Part shown: one piece after another, positions 10,384-21,550 of the stretch
Layout of the letters: each line of letters begins with the position of its first letter
Position numbering within the stretch: position 1 is the first letter of the stretch
Assembly (NCBI GenBank): GCA_030386875.1
Contig: CM059559.1
Location: 61,394,392 to 61,458,391 of the forward strand
Source of the DNA: Morinoia aosen
Taxonomy: Eukaryota > Arthropoda > Malacostraca > Amphipoda > Talitridae
DNA: 64,000 bases
Direction of reading: 5' to 3'
The notes under the pieces: generated by a model
The model's input: only the letters and a program-made list of their open reading frames with translations
Told to the model about the DNA's origin: nothing
Databases searched by the model: none
Position numbers and translations under genes: made by a program

Positions 10384-11346
10384 TCATTACACTGACTTCT
10401 CTTGTAATTATCACTGCTATATCCATCATCGCCATAGTAACGTTTTCCTGGGTGATGTTCAACCTGACCTTCTGCCTCATTGTCAGACTCATCAGTATTA
10501 TTTTCTTAGTCGAATGGTATACCCTCTGGTGAGGCATTCCTTACCTCTTCTAAACTGAGCCCTTTACGAGACATAAACCTCCGTAGCGAGCGAACGAGTG
10601 AACGTACGAGTCTCATTTTTTCACAGGATGTACCTGACCTCTTACACTTCTTATAGCAGCAAAAATCCCAGTTTCTCAAGTGATCTCAAAAGCATGGATT
10701 CATAAGGGGGACGCTCTCCATAAATCAGCATAATTACTCACATATCCACATTTGGTGCGCATTATTTATCTTTAGGTGAATGATGATACTTCAAACACAA
10801 TTGCAGTCATAATTGAACCAAAAAATGTGCAAGAAGCATTTTCATTATTATAAGACCTTTATAAAATGACTTCATTGATATATTTGCTCTTTATATGGAC
10901 GACATTGTGTAAATTGTGTAAAAATAATTCCTTTACAATAAATAAGTGCTTGCAAAGGATGTGAAGGCTCTCTTATTACCAACTCAACAATATAGAAATT
11001 GAGGTCTCGAAATTACTGACGGCATCTACAGTGCTTCCTAGTTTTTTCAATATATCTCCTGTAAAATTAATGCTTTTGTATTTTTGCTTCAATTCAAACA
11101 AAAATCAATATCTAGTCAACGCTACTTCAAAATTCTGTTGTTCAACACAGTGTAAAAATAGTGAAAAAACAATATTAGTTAGCTCTGTAACATATCAACC
11201 GCCCCTCTTCAATTAACGCAATTCAAACTGCCGCCGTGCTTCCATTTGTAAGTTGCCAAATGTCGCCGTAGTAGGCAACATGAGGGGCACTCTCAGATGC
11301 CTTCAGTATTTTCTTGTGCTTAACTATTGCATTTGCTTCTGATGAG
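10384..11346. other. No gene recognised
   Basis: AT-rich DNA without a supportable gene or repeat. Confidence 0.5.
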
Positions 11347-11528
11347 CGAAAATATGAAGAGGCATCTGTAGATGACGTCAGGAGGCAGAGGGTTAAAGAA
11401 GCAGAGAAAAATAAAATAAAAAGACCTGCCAACCCTAATACTGAACGAAGCCCACAACAGACTCCCATAAACGGCGGGGATTCAGAATTAAGTTGCTCGG
11501 ACTGCCGCTCAGAGACAAATTCCACAAG
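11347..11528 (+). CDS. Possible host exon (unknown protein)
   Basis: This is an open stretch with protein-like, highly charged composition: RKYEEASVDDVRRQRVKEAE, then RPANPNTERSPQQTPINGG and DSELSCSDCRSETNST. It is bounded by an AG at 11345-11346 after a fairly pyrimidine-rich tract (TTTGCTTCTGATGAG), and by a good donor, ACAAG followed by GTAAAA, at 11529. No known domain is recognised. The opposite-strand frame over the same place (11223-11591) is less protein-like. It could be an internal exon of an unidentified plus-strand gene or a chance open frame. Confidence 0.28.
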
Positions 11529-11529
11529 G

Positions 11530-12429
11530 TAAAACGACAAAGGCAGGAACTCCCCTCCGAGGTTTAGCTCAGGTAGCCGCCCAAGCATCACTTAGAAACG
11601 CTACCCACGATGCGCTGTACCCAACACACGAGCGAAAACTTGAAAACGTCGACATGTGAAACCTAGAAATCCACCGTACAGAAATTCAGCTGCCTCGAAC
11701 CCAAGCCTGTTCTCCAGAAGGGTAAAAAGGTAGAAAAAGATGGCCACCCTATCGACAACACTAAATTTAATCCGAATTCTAGTAACGTATTGATGAATCT
11801 GCGGCGAGTAACTATCGTTACCACCTATGAGCACATATTCCCGTTGTTATTACTACTTATTAGTACACTGACGAGGACATGCACCATCAGTTTGCCAAGC
11901 CAACCAAAGTTCAACAACATATACTGTATTCTTATACCGCTATGTACATATGCCGCTGTGTCTAAAATCCAGAGAAAATGTTTCTTCGCCAGTCTCTCGC
12001 GTTGGAAAATGAACTTTACCACCATTTAGATGGTAAACTATTATTTATCTGTCGTCAATAGTGTTAGCAAAACAATTCAAAAGCAGCACCGAATTGAACA
12101 GTTTACTTCTAGCAAAGGCTCGAGACCCCAAAGATACCACAAGAGCTCAGTAACACACTTCACTGAACTGCTCTGGAATGGCGCTCCATGCTGAACAGCG
12201 ACCCTCACCCCTTGATAAGAGCAGCACGACATGCAGCGCAGTGCCGCCGCCACCAGCGGTGACGCTGAGCTGCTAATAACACTTCCGCGACCTCGAACAA
12301 TCTGTTCACAGCGCTTCGACAAGACTTTCAATTATTTGCTCATCACACAAGCGTGATTCAAAATTTATTTGGTCAGGTAGCAACATAAAGCTATGGATTA
12401 AAAATTACTTGTAAAGCCCTACTCATCTG
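11530..12429. other. No gene recognised; GC-richer patch
   Basis: No gene is seen. A GC-richer stretch at about 12170-12310 (GCAGTGCCGCCGCCACCAGC) resembles in composition the patches near 15.1, 17.7 and 29.5 kb. Confidence 0.5.
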
Positions 12430-12441
12430 ACACAGCTATAG

Positions 12442-12799
12442 ATTAGATTAGATTAGTCGTTAGTTTTAGCCTCCCTACCCAGCAACAATTGCGATCCAAA
12501 GAGAGGAAGGAGGAAGGCACCATTTAGTATGGAGTTAAGGAAACGCGGAATCTACGCAGAAAGGCATAGAAACAGTTAGTTGTGAAAGAAGATTATGAAA
12601 CAAGACCAAAGTTGAAGAAGACAGTAGTAGGTGCTGAAAAACAGGACAGCAGTGAACCGAAAAAAGGTGGTCCTTAACATAACAAAAACATTTTACTTCA
12701 ACAAAAAGAAGGCCTACCTAACTCTCAGCTCGGGCCCTCATATTGTCCCCCTGGGAGCGCTAGTTCCCATAGATACAATAATTGTATCCCCCTGAGGGG
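12442..12799 (-). mobile_element. SINE S1, full copy with GATTA tail
   Basis: This is a full S1 copy. The 12-bp ACACAGCTATAG is duplicated at 12430-12441 and 12800-12811. The tail is (GATTA)3 followed by the AGCCTCCCTACC segment, and the head is CCCCCTGAGGGG. It is among the least decayed copies and serves well as a family reference. Confidence 0.93.
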
Positions 12800-13039
12800 A
12801 CACAGCTATAGCATTGAAACTGATGACAGAGAGAAATAAATCGACAGAATTTCATACGCTTCTCTGTAGAGCTAAAACAAACAAAACAGAATCCGTTGAC
12901 ACACGCAACGATGTGAGTGCAATCTAACTTGAAATTTAGACACGTACGACAGTTGCTAATTTTGGATGCGCGCATGGTTGGTACCAAACATTTTCTATTT
13001 TCAGTAGAAATTTGAAAAATGAGGAGAAGCGATCTCTTA

Positions 13040-13790
13040 GATAAGTTAGTTTAAGCATCTAAAACAACAACAAAAGTGTTAAAAGAGAGAGAGAAGAAGA
13101 AGAAGGTACCATTTAGTTTGAAGTTCAGGGAACACGTTATCTATGCACAAGGTGCATTCCCACCTTATAAGCCTTGCACATAGAAACACTAAGTCATGAA
13201 AGAAGTTTATGTTATGAAACAAGATAAACGTACAAAAATAAATAGGTGCTGAAAAACAAGACAGCAGAGAACTGGAAAAATTAGTCCGAAACATAACAGA
13301 TCAGATTATACTCGTATGTTAGTTGAAGCCTCCCTACTACAAAAAAAAGAGCGTATCGAAGAGACGAAGAAGGAAGGCAGCAATTAGTAACGAGATGAGG
13401 GAATGCGGAATCTATGCAAACGGGGCATAGAAACAGTTAGTTGAGAAAGAAGTTCAGGAAACAAAATAAAAGCTGAAGAAAATAAAAGTAGGGGCTGAAA
13501 AATAGGACAGCAGTGAACAGAAAAAAGGTGATCCTTAACATAACAAGCAAAAACATTTTATTTTAATAAAAAGAAGGCCTACCAACTCTCAGCTCGGGCC
13601 TCACACATTTTTCCCCTGGATACAATAGATACTTCCCATAGATACAATAGTTGTATTCATTCCCCTGAGGGGTCCAAAACATAATAAAAACAATTCTGTT
13701 GTAATAAAAGGCCTACCTAACCTTCGACTCGGGACCTCACATTTCCCCCTGGGAGCTGCTTCACATAGATATAATAGTTGCCTAAGAAGT
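13040..13790 (-). mobile_element. SINE S1 copy split by another S1
   Basis: The two pieces are 13040-13298 (tail and body, ending at GTCCGAAACATAACA) and 13672-13790 (body and head, starting GTCCAAAACATAATA). In intact copies these segments are contiguous. The break holds a second S1 copy. Confidence 0.85.
13299..13671 (-). mobile_element. SINE S1 nested inside an S1
   Basis: This S1 copy is inserted into the older one around it. The 15-bp flanks GTCCGAAACATAACA (13284-13298) and GTCCAAAACATAATA (13672-13686) match at 13 positions and are the decayed target duplication. The head is CCCCTGAGGGG at its high-coordinate end. Confidence 0.85.
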
Positions 13791-14109
13791 AAATAGGTAC
13801 TGGTGTCGCTCCTCTTTGCAACGCAAGAATCGCTTCGCCATGCTACTCTTTGGACACTGTAACTTGAACTTGTTCATGAGGCTTTCAATTGGTCAATAAA
13901 ACGGGGTGCCTGGACAATTACTGTTAGGTTATTCAGAACGTGGTGCCACTATCAGCCTCGCTATAGCGACACAAAGCACGTTTCAACCAATACACGACAC
14001 GCGCAGTGACGGATTCCTCCCAGGCAGCTGGTGCGGATACGACAGCTTTATATATTACCAACTCTATTTCTACGGGAAGTAACTCGCACTTGGCCGGCGA
14101 AATATTATA

Positions 14110-14300
14110 TCAGTTAGTTCAAGCCTCCCTGACCACAACGAAGACGATTTCAAAAGAGCGAAGAGAATGGACCATTTAGTATGGACAGCAGAACGCGGGG
14201 AATCTCTGCACAAAGTGTGTTCTAGACAGAATACCCTTCGTATGGAAACAACAATTTAGGAAAGAAATAATAGAAACGACCCTGAGAGGGGTCTCATCAT
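14110..14300 (-). mobile_element. SINE S1b copy
   Basis: It has the S1-type tail side (AAGCCTCCCTGACCACAACG) and ACCATTTAGTATGGA. The S1b middle GAATCTCTGCACAAAGTGTG follows, with a short head CCCTGAGAGGGG. It is shorter than other S1b copies and no target duplication was found. Confidence 0.65.
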
Positions 14301-17300
14301 TCACATCCACGGCAGACGTCCACAGGAAGATTGCATTTCCAGCCCTACGGCTTACATCTAGCACTAAACTAGCAGCCCTACACAGCTCACCTGCGACTAC
14401 ACTAGTAAACTTGACCAAAACTTCGCTCCTCACATTCCCAGAATGGCGTCTAGAGCTCTCAACGAGCAGCTGATGCACACTATCTCTCATACAGCAATAG
14501 AATATTCTGATCAGTATTTTAAAATATTGACAAACTAAACGGCAAAATTCGATCATTACATATGACATACTTTACTTTGAATTATTTATACTTAAACCAG
14601 CAGTTAAAAGTTTAAAACGACTTTATTTAAAACGATTTTCCCTCGTTCTGCCATATAAGCGATGTACACGGATTCAACTCGAATTTTATGGCCGCTCTCG
14701 TCTAGGCCTGGCACTTAAAACGTTTCAACCAACCCAAATTGATCGAGACAGAAAAACTCACAAAAGAGCATCAAAATCAAAGAGATTGCCCAGCAATACA
14801 ATTCATCGTAATTCAACGTTCCATACTGAAAGGATAAGAGCATGATATAAAGTCGAATAATTCCATTGAGGCTTTACAACGCAGAGTGCTGCGAAACATT
14901 TAGTTCCTAGGAAGAATGACATTAGCCCACGTTAAGACCGGAGTGAAAGTGATCCGTAAATACGAGACGGCTAATACGGAAATCAGTAGTTATTCGAAAG
15001 AATATGGGCCCTGAAGCGTAGAAACAATCGAGAGAAGTTAACTTGAAGTAAGAGAGCTGAAGCAAGTAAGAAGAGGGGCAAGCTGCGTCGACCTTCAGCT
15101 GATCCGCCATTGATTGGCGAAGCCCGCACTGCACCAAGTGACCCTCCCGCCACCGGTTAGCCCTCGCCGTGGGGGCGCGTGCAGGCGCACAAACGCACAC
15201 GGCCTCCTCAGCTGCGGCTCGCGGCCCCCAGCTCCGTGATTATTTCAACACTTCTATACACTAATTCCCAGCTAATTTAACTGGCAGTGTTCCTCACGCT
15301 GGACCTATAAACTCAGTAATCCTCAGTAAAATTTTACCAGTGATGAGACAATGTAAATTCAAAAATACAAATGAAACAAGATTAAAATTTGAAGAAGAAA
15401 TTACAATTATTGTTCATCTAACAATTTCGATTTTGATACTAGGCCTAAAATTAGTTTACGGAAGAGTGATCCACGGCAATTTCAAGATGCATTAGCGTTC
15501 TTTCAACGAACTTTTGCGATACAACGCGAAAACCTTCTACGGCTGTGGACGCACTGCAGCTGTGTGAAGAGAAATGATCGAAGCAAGGCTACGCCGGGGG
15601 GTAAGGCAGGGCTCAAGTAGCACGCGTGTCGAGGTGACTCCGTCATCCAGCAGTACACTGTCGCGCTGAACCAGCGGAAAGGTGAATGATTCAAACGCGA
15701 GAAACTTCCCAGTGATCTACCATGAATATAACATTAAACGATGTGCCACATCGTCAAGTGCATCACAGGCAGTCAATTTTGAAAAATTCATCCTCGTCAG
15801 TTTTATCTTAATGGCGGACGCGCATAATTATTGTCATTCAGAGCAACGGGCATGTGAAGAAAAGTATCCGTTAGTTCAATGTATAAGCTTCTTTCTAAGT
15901 CGCTTCAATTGTTCAATTGCAATTCACATAATAGTTTTAAAACATGATGAATTTGGTTCAGTTAAATTTACGCGAAGCCCAGTCATAAACTCAAGCCACA
16001 ACAGGGTCTTCTCAAGCCAGTAAACTCAAGCCAGTAATGTATGAAATCGATCTATCAGTTTTTATGCCCGAGTCTTGTACCATTAAGTTTCACGTACAAT
16101 TGCTTCCCGCCACACCTCTCGGATTTCACGTATCGAACATGAATGATTCGAATAAAGGAAAATAAAAATATTATACACATAATATAAACGTATAATATTA
16201 AACACATAAAATGCTACGTTGCATTGTCATCGGCATTGAAAAAGCGCAAATTTTCCCATCCGAAAATGAAAAATTTAAGTCTCACGACATCAATTCATAA
16301 AATGCTCACAACATACATACAACAAAACACAGGCTGCTGACAGTGAATACGTCAGAGCCACCCACATTGGCTGGATAAGAAACACCAAATACTCGATGTC
16401 ACAAAAATGCCAAAAACTCGTTCCCTAAATACTTGAAACCCTGATCATGTGTATGAACTACTTATTGAAATAAATCAAACTGCAATAATTTCAGAGACTA
16501 TGCATCAATTTTAATCATTTCAACACCGTCAGACAAATCCAGTCGACCCAGATAGCTTCCTAAATTCTCGGTGATGACTCGCTTCCCCAAAAAAGTTGAG
16601 TTCCTACAATGATTCGCCGTTTCACACCGAGAGCATTAGGAAGTCAAGGTGCGATTATAGTATTTGACGATAGCTGGGCATCAAATTTCGTGTTTCACAC
16701 GTAAATTAGTAGGAACATAGAGAAAAGGTATCCAAAGACGTAAAAAGAAACAAGATGACTTAAAACAGCTGAACAGTCAATCCATCAGCTGTGTCACTTA
16801 CTGCTCCTCTTCCCGGGATATACCTATATTGATACACCAAAAAGTAAATGGAGCATTATCGCACCTGTTTTACTTATTATTGTGCTTTATAGTTTGATCC
16901 GCAATACTTTTGCCAAAATGTAGAGATCTGTAATAATAGACGAGTGATAATCAGACGCTACCACTCGAATTGTGACACATGATCTCCTCCTTGAGCGTAA
17001 GTTTCTCCCCGTCTCTAAGGGTCCGGTCCTTGCCACTTTATTTAGAGTCAGTAACGAGAAGTTTGTCAAAATACGTCGTTCTAATTTTTATTACAATACA
17101 TCTCGATGCGCAGCATGGATTTCAACCCTGTAGTGATAACATGAGTGAAAAAATAATACCTTGGTTCCATTTGCCTTCATATTCAATCTATTAACTGGAA
17201 AACAAGATGCTTAAAAGATGGTGGTTACATTCTACTAGTTGACCAATTTTCCTTGTTTGAAAATTATTTCAAATTGATATTTTTACACTGTTCTATTGCG

Positions 17301-18319
17301 TACTGCTTTATTAGCTGAACTAAATCATGCGCAGTTTCCATTTTCATCTTCAGGCAGTTATAAATTCGACACCTATGGAAAGTAACGTAAAACAATTCAA
17401 AAGTTCAATGGAAAGCCTCCAACTAAGAACCGAGGAACTTTGTTTTTAAAATGTCGATGGAATATAGGACAGCAGAAGCACATCAAAATTTCAAAAATGA
17501 GCCGCACAATTACGAGTAGTATTCGAAAGCGTGATAAATAGACATGAAAAATAAGTCAAAGAAATCAACTGAAGAAAAAACAAATTCATAGCTTGAAAGC
17601 TGAGCACTTGGAAAAATTGCTAAGATCAGAAGCAGCGAAGAATGCGACAGGGATGGTGACGCTGGAACAGGCCGCAGAGAGCTCGGAGCGGAGGCGGCGC
17701 ACACCAGCAGCAGGGCGGAGTGCGAAACATTGCGCGGGTATCGGACGCCACCCTGTTTTGCAGAGCCACTCGGGCAGCACGCAACGCATGAGCATCGTCA
17801 CTGTGCTGTGTAGTCTTGACGATTATTCATATGTTATGTACTGTGTAGTACTGGGCGGGTAGTGCATCAAATACGTTTCCCACGCGAACCACCATTTGCG
17901 TGCTAAATTGGCGAGTCATGAAAGTTCTCTCACAGAAAACATGGTACTGAATTAGATACATGAACTCGTACCATCTGGCATGATTGTTCCGTTGACATTA
18001 CAAACACAATTACGAGCCGCACAATTATTATTAGAAGGCATGTTGAATAGGCATTAAAAATAAATCCAAGAAATAAATTTAACAGAATACGCTGGAATAA
18101 CCTTTCCAAAAGTAATCTGCGACGAACACAGCATAACATGAGACTACACATACCCGTACACAACCCCAACGGTAATAAGCCTGAGGAGCAAGTAACTCAT
18201 ACTTGACGCGCGTTCAATACTACCATTGATTACAGCCGCAAAAATATCATCAAAATACTTTCAATACTTCAAAGAAGTTACTTCTTTTCATCTTTACTTA
18301 AGAGAATAAGCATAGCATA
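14301..18319. other. Long stretch without recognised gene
   Basis: No gene, RNA or repeat could be assigned. Three GC-richer islands stand out at about 15060-15230, 15510-15670 and 17640-17790, each 150-180 bp, separated by AT-rich DNA. Open frames in them (15200-14922 minus, 17593-17862 plus) show no domain. Confidence 0.5.
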
Positions 18320-18690
18320 TAGATTAGATGTCAGTTTAAGCCTCCCTGACCGTAACAAACGCGTTCCAAAGCGAGGAAAGCCCCATTTAGTATGGAGTTA
18401 AAGAAAGTCTCCACGCACAAAGTGCATAGAAACTGAGACAATGAACAACGCAAAAAGAGCATAGAAACAGTAAGTTGAGAATGAAATTCCTGAAATAAGA
18501 TAAAAGTTGGAGAAGTAGTCGGTGCTGAAGAACAGGACAGCAGAGAACTGGAAAAAGGTGGTCCGTAACAAAACAAAAAATCTATTTTATTTCAACAAAA
18601 AGGCCTACCTAACCTTTAGCTCGGGACCTCGCATAATCCCCCAGGGAGTGCTAATTCCCATAGATACAATAGTTGTGTCCCTCTGAGGGG
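18320..18690 (-). mobile_element. SINE S1, full-length copy
   Basis: A full S1 copy from the tail (GATTAGATGTC, AAGCCTCCCTGACC) to the head CCCTCTGAGGGG. No target duplication could be matched, so it is probably older. Confidence 0.82.
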
Positions 18691-18989
18691 GTCGATTTAA
18701 ATTTGAATTTTGGACCTCTCGAGTACGAATATGTCACGCTTCTCAAGCTTACAACAGGAAGATGGAGTTCTAGTATCGAAACGGTGAACGCTGATGCGAC
18801 AGCTTAAATACATGTGATGTAAATTATAATCATTTATCCTTTGAATATTTTCAAATGTAGAACATCAAAATGCGAAGCGCTGATTTACACTGATGGTTGC
18901 AAGAGTAGTTCACTAAAAATACCGGAAGATGAGTCAGAATGACAGAAGGGACTGGCCATGTTACCGACTCAAGAAAATTTCTTGATGAA

Positions 18990-19730
18990 ACTATCAAATT
19001 GTTCAACTGCGGAAAATCTTAGCCAGAATAAGACCTCACATTATTCGCCAAGGAGCACTAATTCCTACAGACCAGTGGTTCCCAATGTGTAGTACGCGTA
19101 CCACTAGTGGTACGCGAGGGCCTTCCAGGTGGTACGCGAAAACTTTCGGGGTCATGAACAATTTTCATTTAGTGATTTTTTAATTCACAAAAATGTTTAC
19201 TGCCTCACACAGGATAATCTAGCAACGATTTGCAATTGTTGCCACACGCCACCCACCTGGCCACCTCGTCCCAGCGGCCCACCGTTAAATTCAAACAGTA
19301 CGCTTACTTAATTAATACCCTTGCTGGACAGTTGGTCGAGATATCAACCACCGTTCGGGCGCAGGTAAAAATTTGTCAACTATAGCTTTGTTGTACGCCG
19401 TTGGAATCAGCTCTAGCATCTAGCGAAGAGCCGGAACCGTCTTGATGCGCCCGAGCATGATTTCCGATGTGATGTGAGCGAAGTCATGCCCCGCATTGAC
19501 CAGCTGGTGGAGAAGAAGCAAATACACCCCTCACACTGAGTTCTCTTTGTTGATTTGTGTGTTTTACTTGTACAATTATGGAAATAAAGTGATATCAGAT
19601 CGAATTTAATTTCTGTGGAACCAGGTGGTACGCGGCGACTGAAGGGGACCTCCAAGTTGTACTTGATCACAAAAAGTTTGGGAACCACTGCTTTAGACAA
19701 TAGTAGAATCCTTCTGAGAGGTATTTCTGG
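18990..19730 (-). mobile_element. Old S1 head fragment split by a hAT MITE
   Basis: The pieces 18990-19072 (AGACCTCACATTATTCGCC, GGAGCACTAATTCC) and 19691-19730 (CTTTAGACAATAGTAGAATC, CTTCTGAGAGG) match the S1 head in order. The interruption is the hAT-type element 19073-19690. Confidence 0.7.
19073..19690. mobile_element. hAT-type non-autonomous element, 618 bp
   Basis: The inverted ends are CAGTGGTTCCCAA at 19073 and its complement TTGGGAACCACTG ending at 19690, a classic hAT terminus. Flanking 8-mers are CTACAGAC and CTTTAGAC (six of eight match). Inside the ends, GGTACGCG motifs repeat in both arms (GTAGTACGCGTACCAC, GTGGTACGCGAGGG, GGTGGTACGCGGCG). No transposase is visible. Confidence 0.86.
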
Positions 19731-20254
19731 TCGAGAAATACATAAGGAAATAATGAATCGTTAACTGACCTCACGACGTGCTATTTCATAGGAGTCTTTG
19801 GCACACGTCAGATTCTGGTCTATTTCGCCCACTGCTCCACGCTAAATGGAATGCATTAAAGATTAATTGAAGGAGAACTTGCAAGGCATGCAGCATGAGA
19901 AGCAGCGCAATGAATGTAAAGAAACCTCTAAGCAATTATATCTGAGGTTGCTCTCTTTGTTTTTGCCGAATTAGTTAAATTAATATTTTAATTAATATTT
20001 TCACGAGTTATGGAGAATTAAAGGTGAATCCTCCAAAAATGTTACTGAACGTACCGCATAGCATTGAGATACCACTCTGCTAAAAAACTTGACAAATACA
20101 CAGAACGTTCAACACTTGAACACAACCAACATTTCCAATAACTTCATGTGTACTTGCTAAATTGGTCTCCCATTTTCTTAAGCTGTAGATAATGTGAATA
20201 CTCAGCATTTTTGAGAAGACTAACGATTCTTTAACTTAATACTGCTATTATATC
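19731..20254. other. No gene recognised
   Basis: AT-rich DNA with no supportable feature. Confidence 0.5.
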
Positions 20255-20870
20255 AGCTGATGACTCCCAAGCCACGACAATGGTGGTCTCAAGAGAGCGC
20301 ACTATAGTACTTTATGTAGAAATGAGGAATCTGATCGCTTATAAGAAAGTTTTAGCCTCCCTTTACCTCAACAAAGATGCTCAAAGAGAGGGAGGATGAA
20401 TGTACCATTTAGTATGGAGTTAGGGGAACGCGGAATCTACGCATAAGATATATAAAAACAGTAAGCTAAAATAGAAGTTCATGAAACATGATAAAAGTTG
20501 AAGAAAGTAGTAGGTGCTGGAAAAAAAAGCAGTGACCCGAAAAAAAGTAGGCCCGCAACAAACCAAAAAAATTGTTTTATTTCAACAAAAAGAAGGCCTA
20601 CCTAACCTTCAACTCGGGACCTCACGTAATTCCTATGGGAGCACTAATTAGCATAGATAAAATAGTATCTCCCTGAGGGGAAATGAGAAATCTCTGCACA
20701 ATGTATTCTCACACAGGATGCTCAGAGAATAGAAATAGCAAGCATAGAAGAAAGAGAACGAAAAGCCAAAAAGAGTGTGCGAGACAGGCATGAGAACACC
20801 AAGAAACACACTGGGCACGAAAGCTATAAAACCCGAAGACCTATCCATAGTTGAGTTAAACTAACAGTAG
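20255..20870 (-). mobile_element. SINE S1b copy split by an S1
   Basis: The pieces 20255-20332 and 20694-20870 align with the S1b copies at 14110 and 2590 (CTCAAGAGAGCGC, then GGAATCT joined to CTGCACAATGTATTC). The break holds a full S1 copy. Confidence 0.72.
20333..20680 (-). mobile_element. SINE S1 nested in S1b
   Basis: A full S1 copy flanked by AAATGAGGAATCT (20320-20332) and AAATGAGAAATCT (20681-20693), a 13-bp duplication with one mismatch. This shows S1 was active after the S1b copy had settled. Confidence 0.87.
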
Positions 20871-21550
20871 CCACCTGGTGTCAGACCATAGCATACATTA
20901 AATCAATCTTACATCTGAATGTTATTCCCGTCTAGTTTCACGTATTGCTCGAATTTGAATTTGAATTTCCATATGGAATATTTCTATTACTTTGCGTAAT
21001 GATATTCATTTACACGGTTATTCCCATAGATTATTTTCATTTTGGTATACTTTCAAAATATAATAATATTTTCAACATCTAAATTTATAAAAAGAATAGC
21101 TATATCTTTTTTTCTAATAGATATTAAAACTTATTGAAGTCTCTTCAGCCAGCCCATGGAACTAAAATTCACTGAAGTCATCCAACAGTTGAAAGAGGAC
21201 TCGGTAGCTGAAGCGATTAAGAATATTAACCAGTGTAGACTACAAGAGTAGGAGAATGGAACAAGGACTGAAATATTGTTGAACTCTACGAAGGGAAGGT
21301 TTGCTCAGAGTAAGAGGAGAGGACGTCTAATTTAGTGCGCTTCTTGTGTCGTCACCCGCATTGATGGAACCTTGATCTGGCTTCATATGGAGTGCCAATT
21401 GTTCCGTAGCTTATGAAATAATTTTGAAAGGTAGTAGGTATATTTAGTAATAAATTTTAAGCTTCGTCGCAATTGCAAAGATGTTTTCAAAGAGGAAAAA
21501 GATAGAACCATTTAGTGTGGACTAAGAAAAACTTGGAATCTATGCACATG

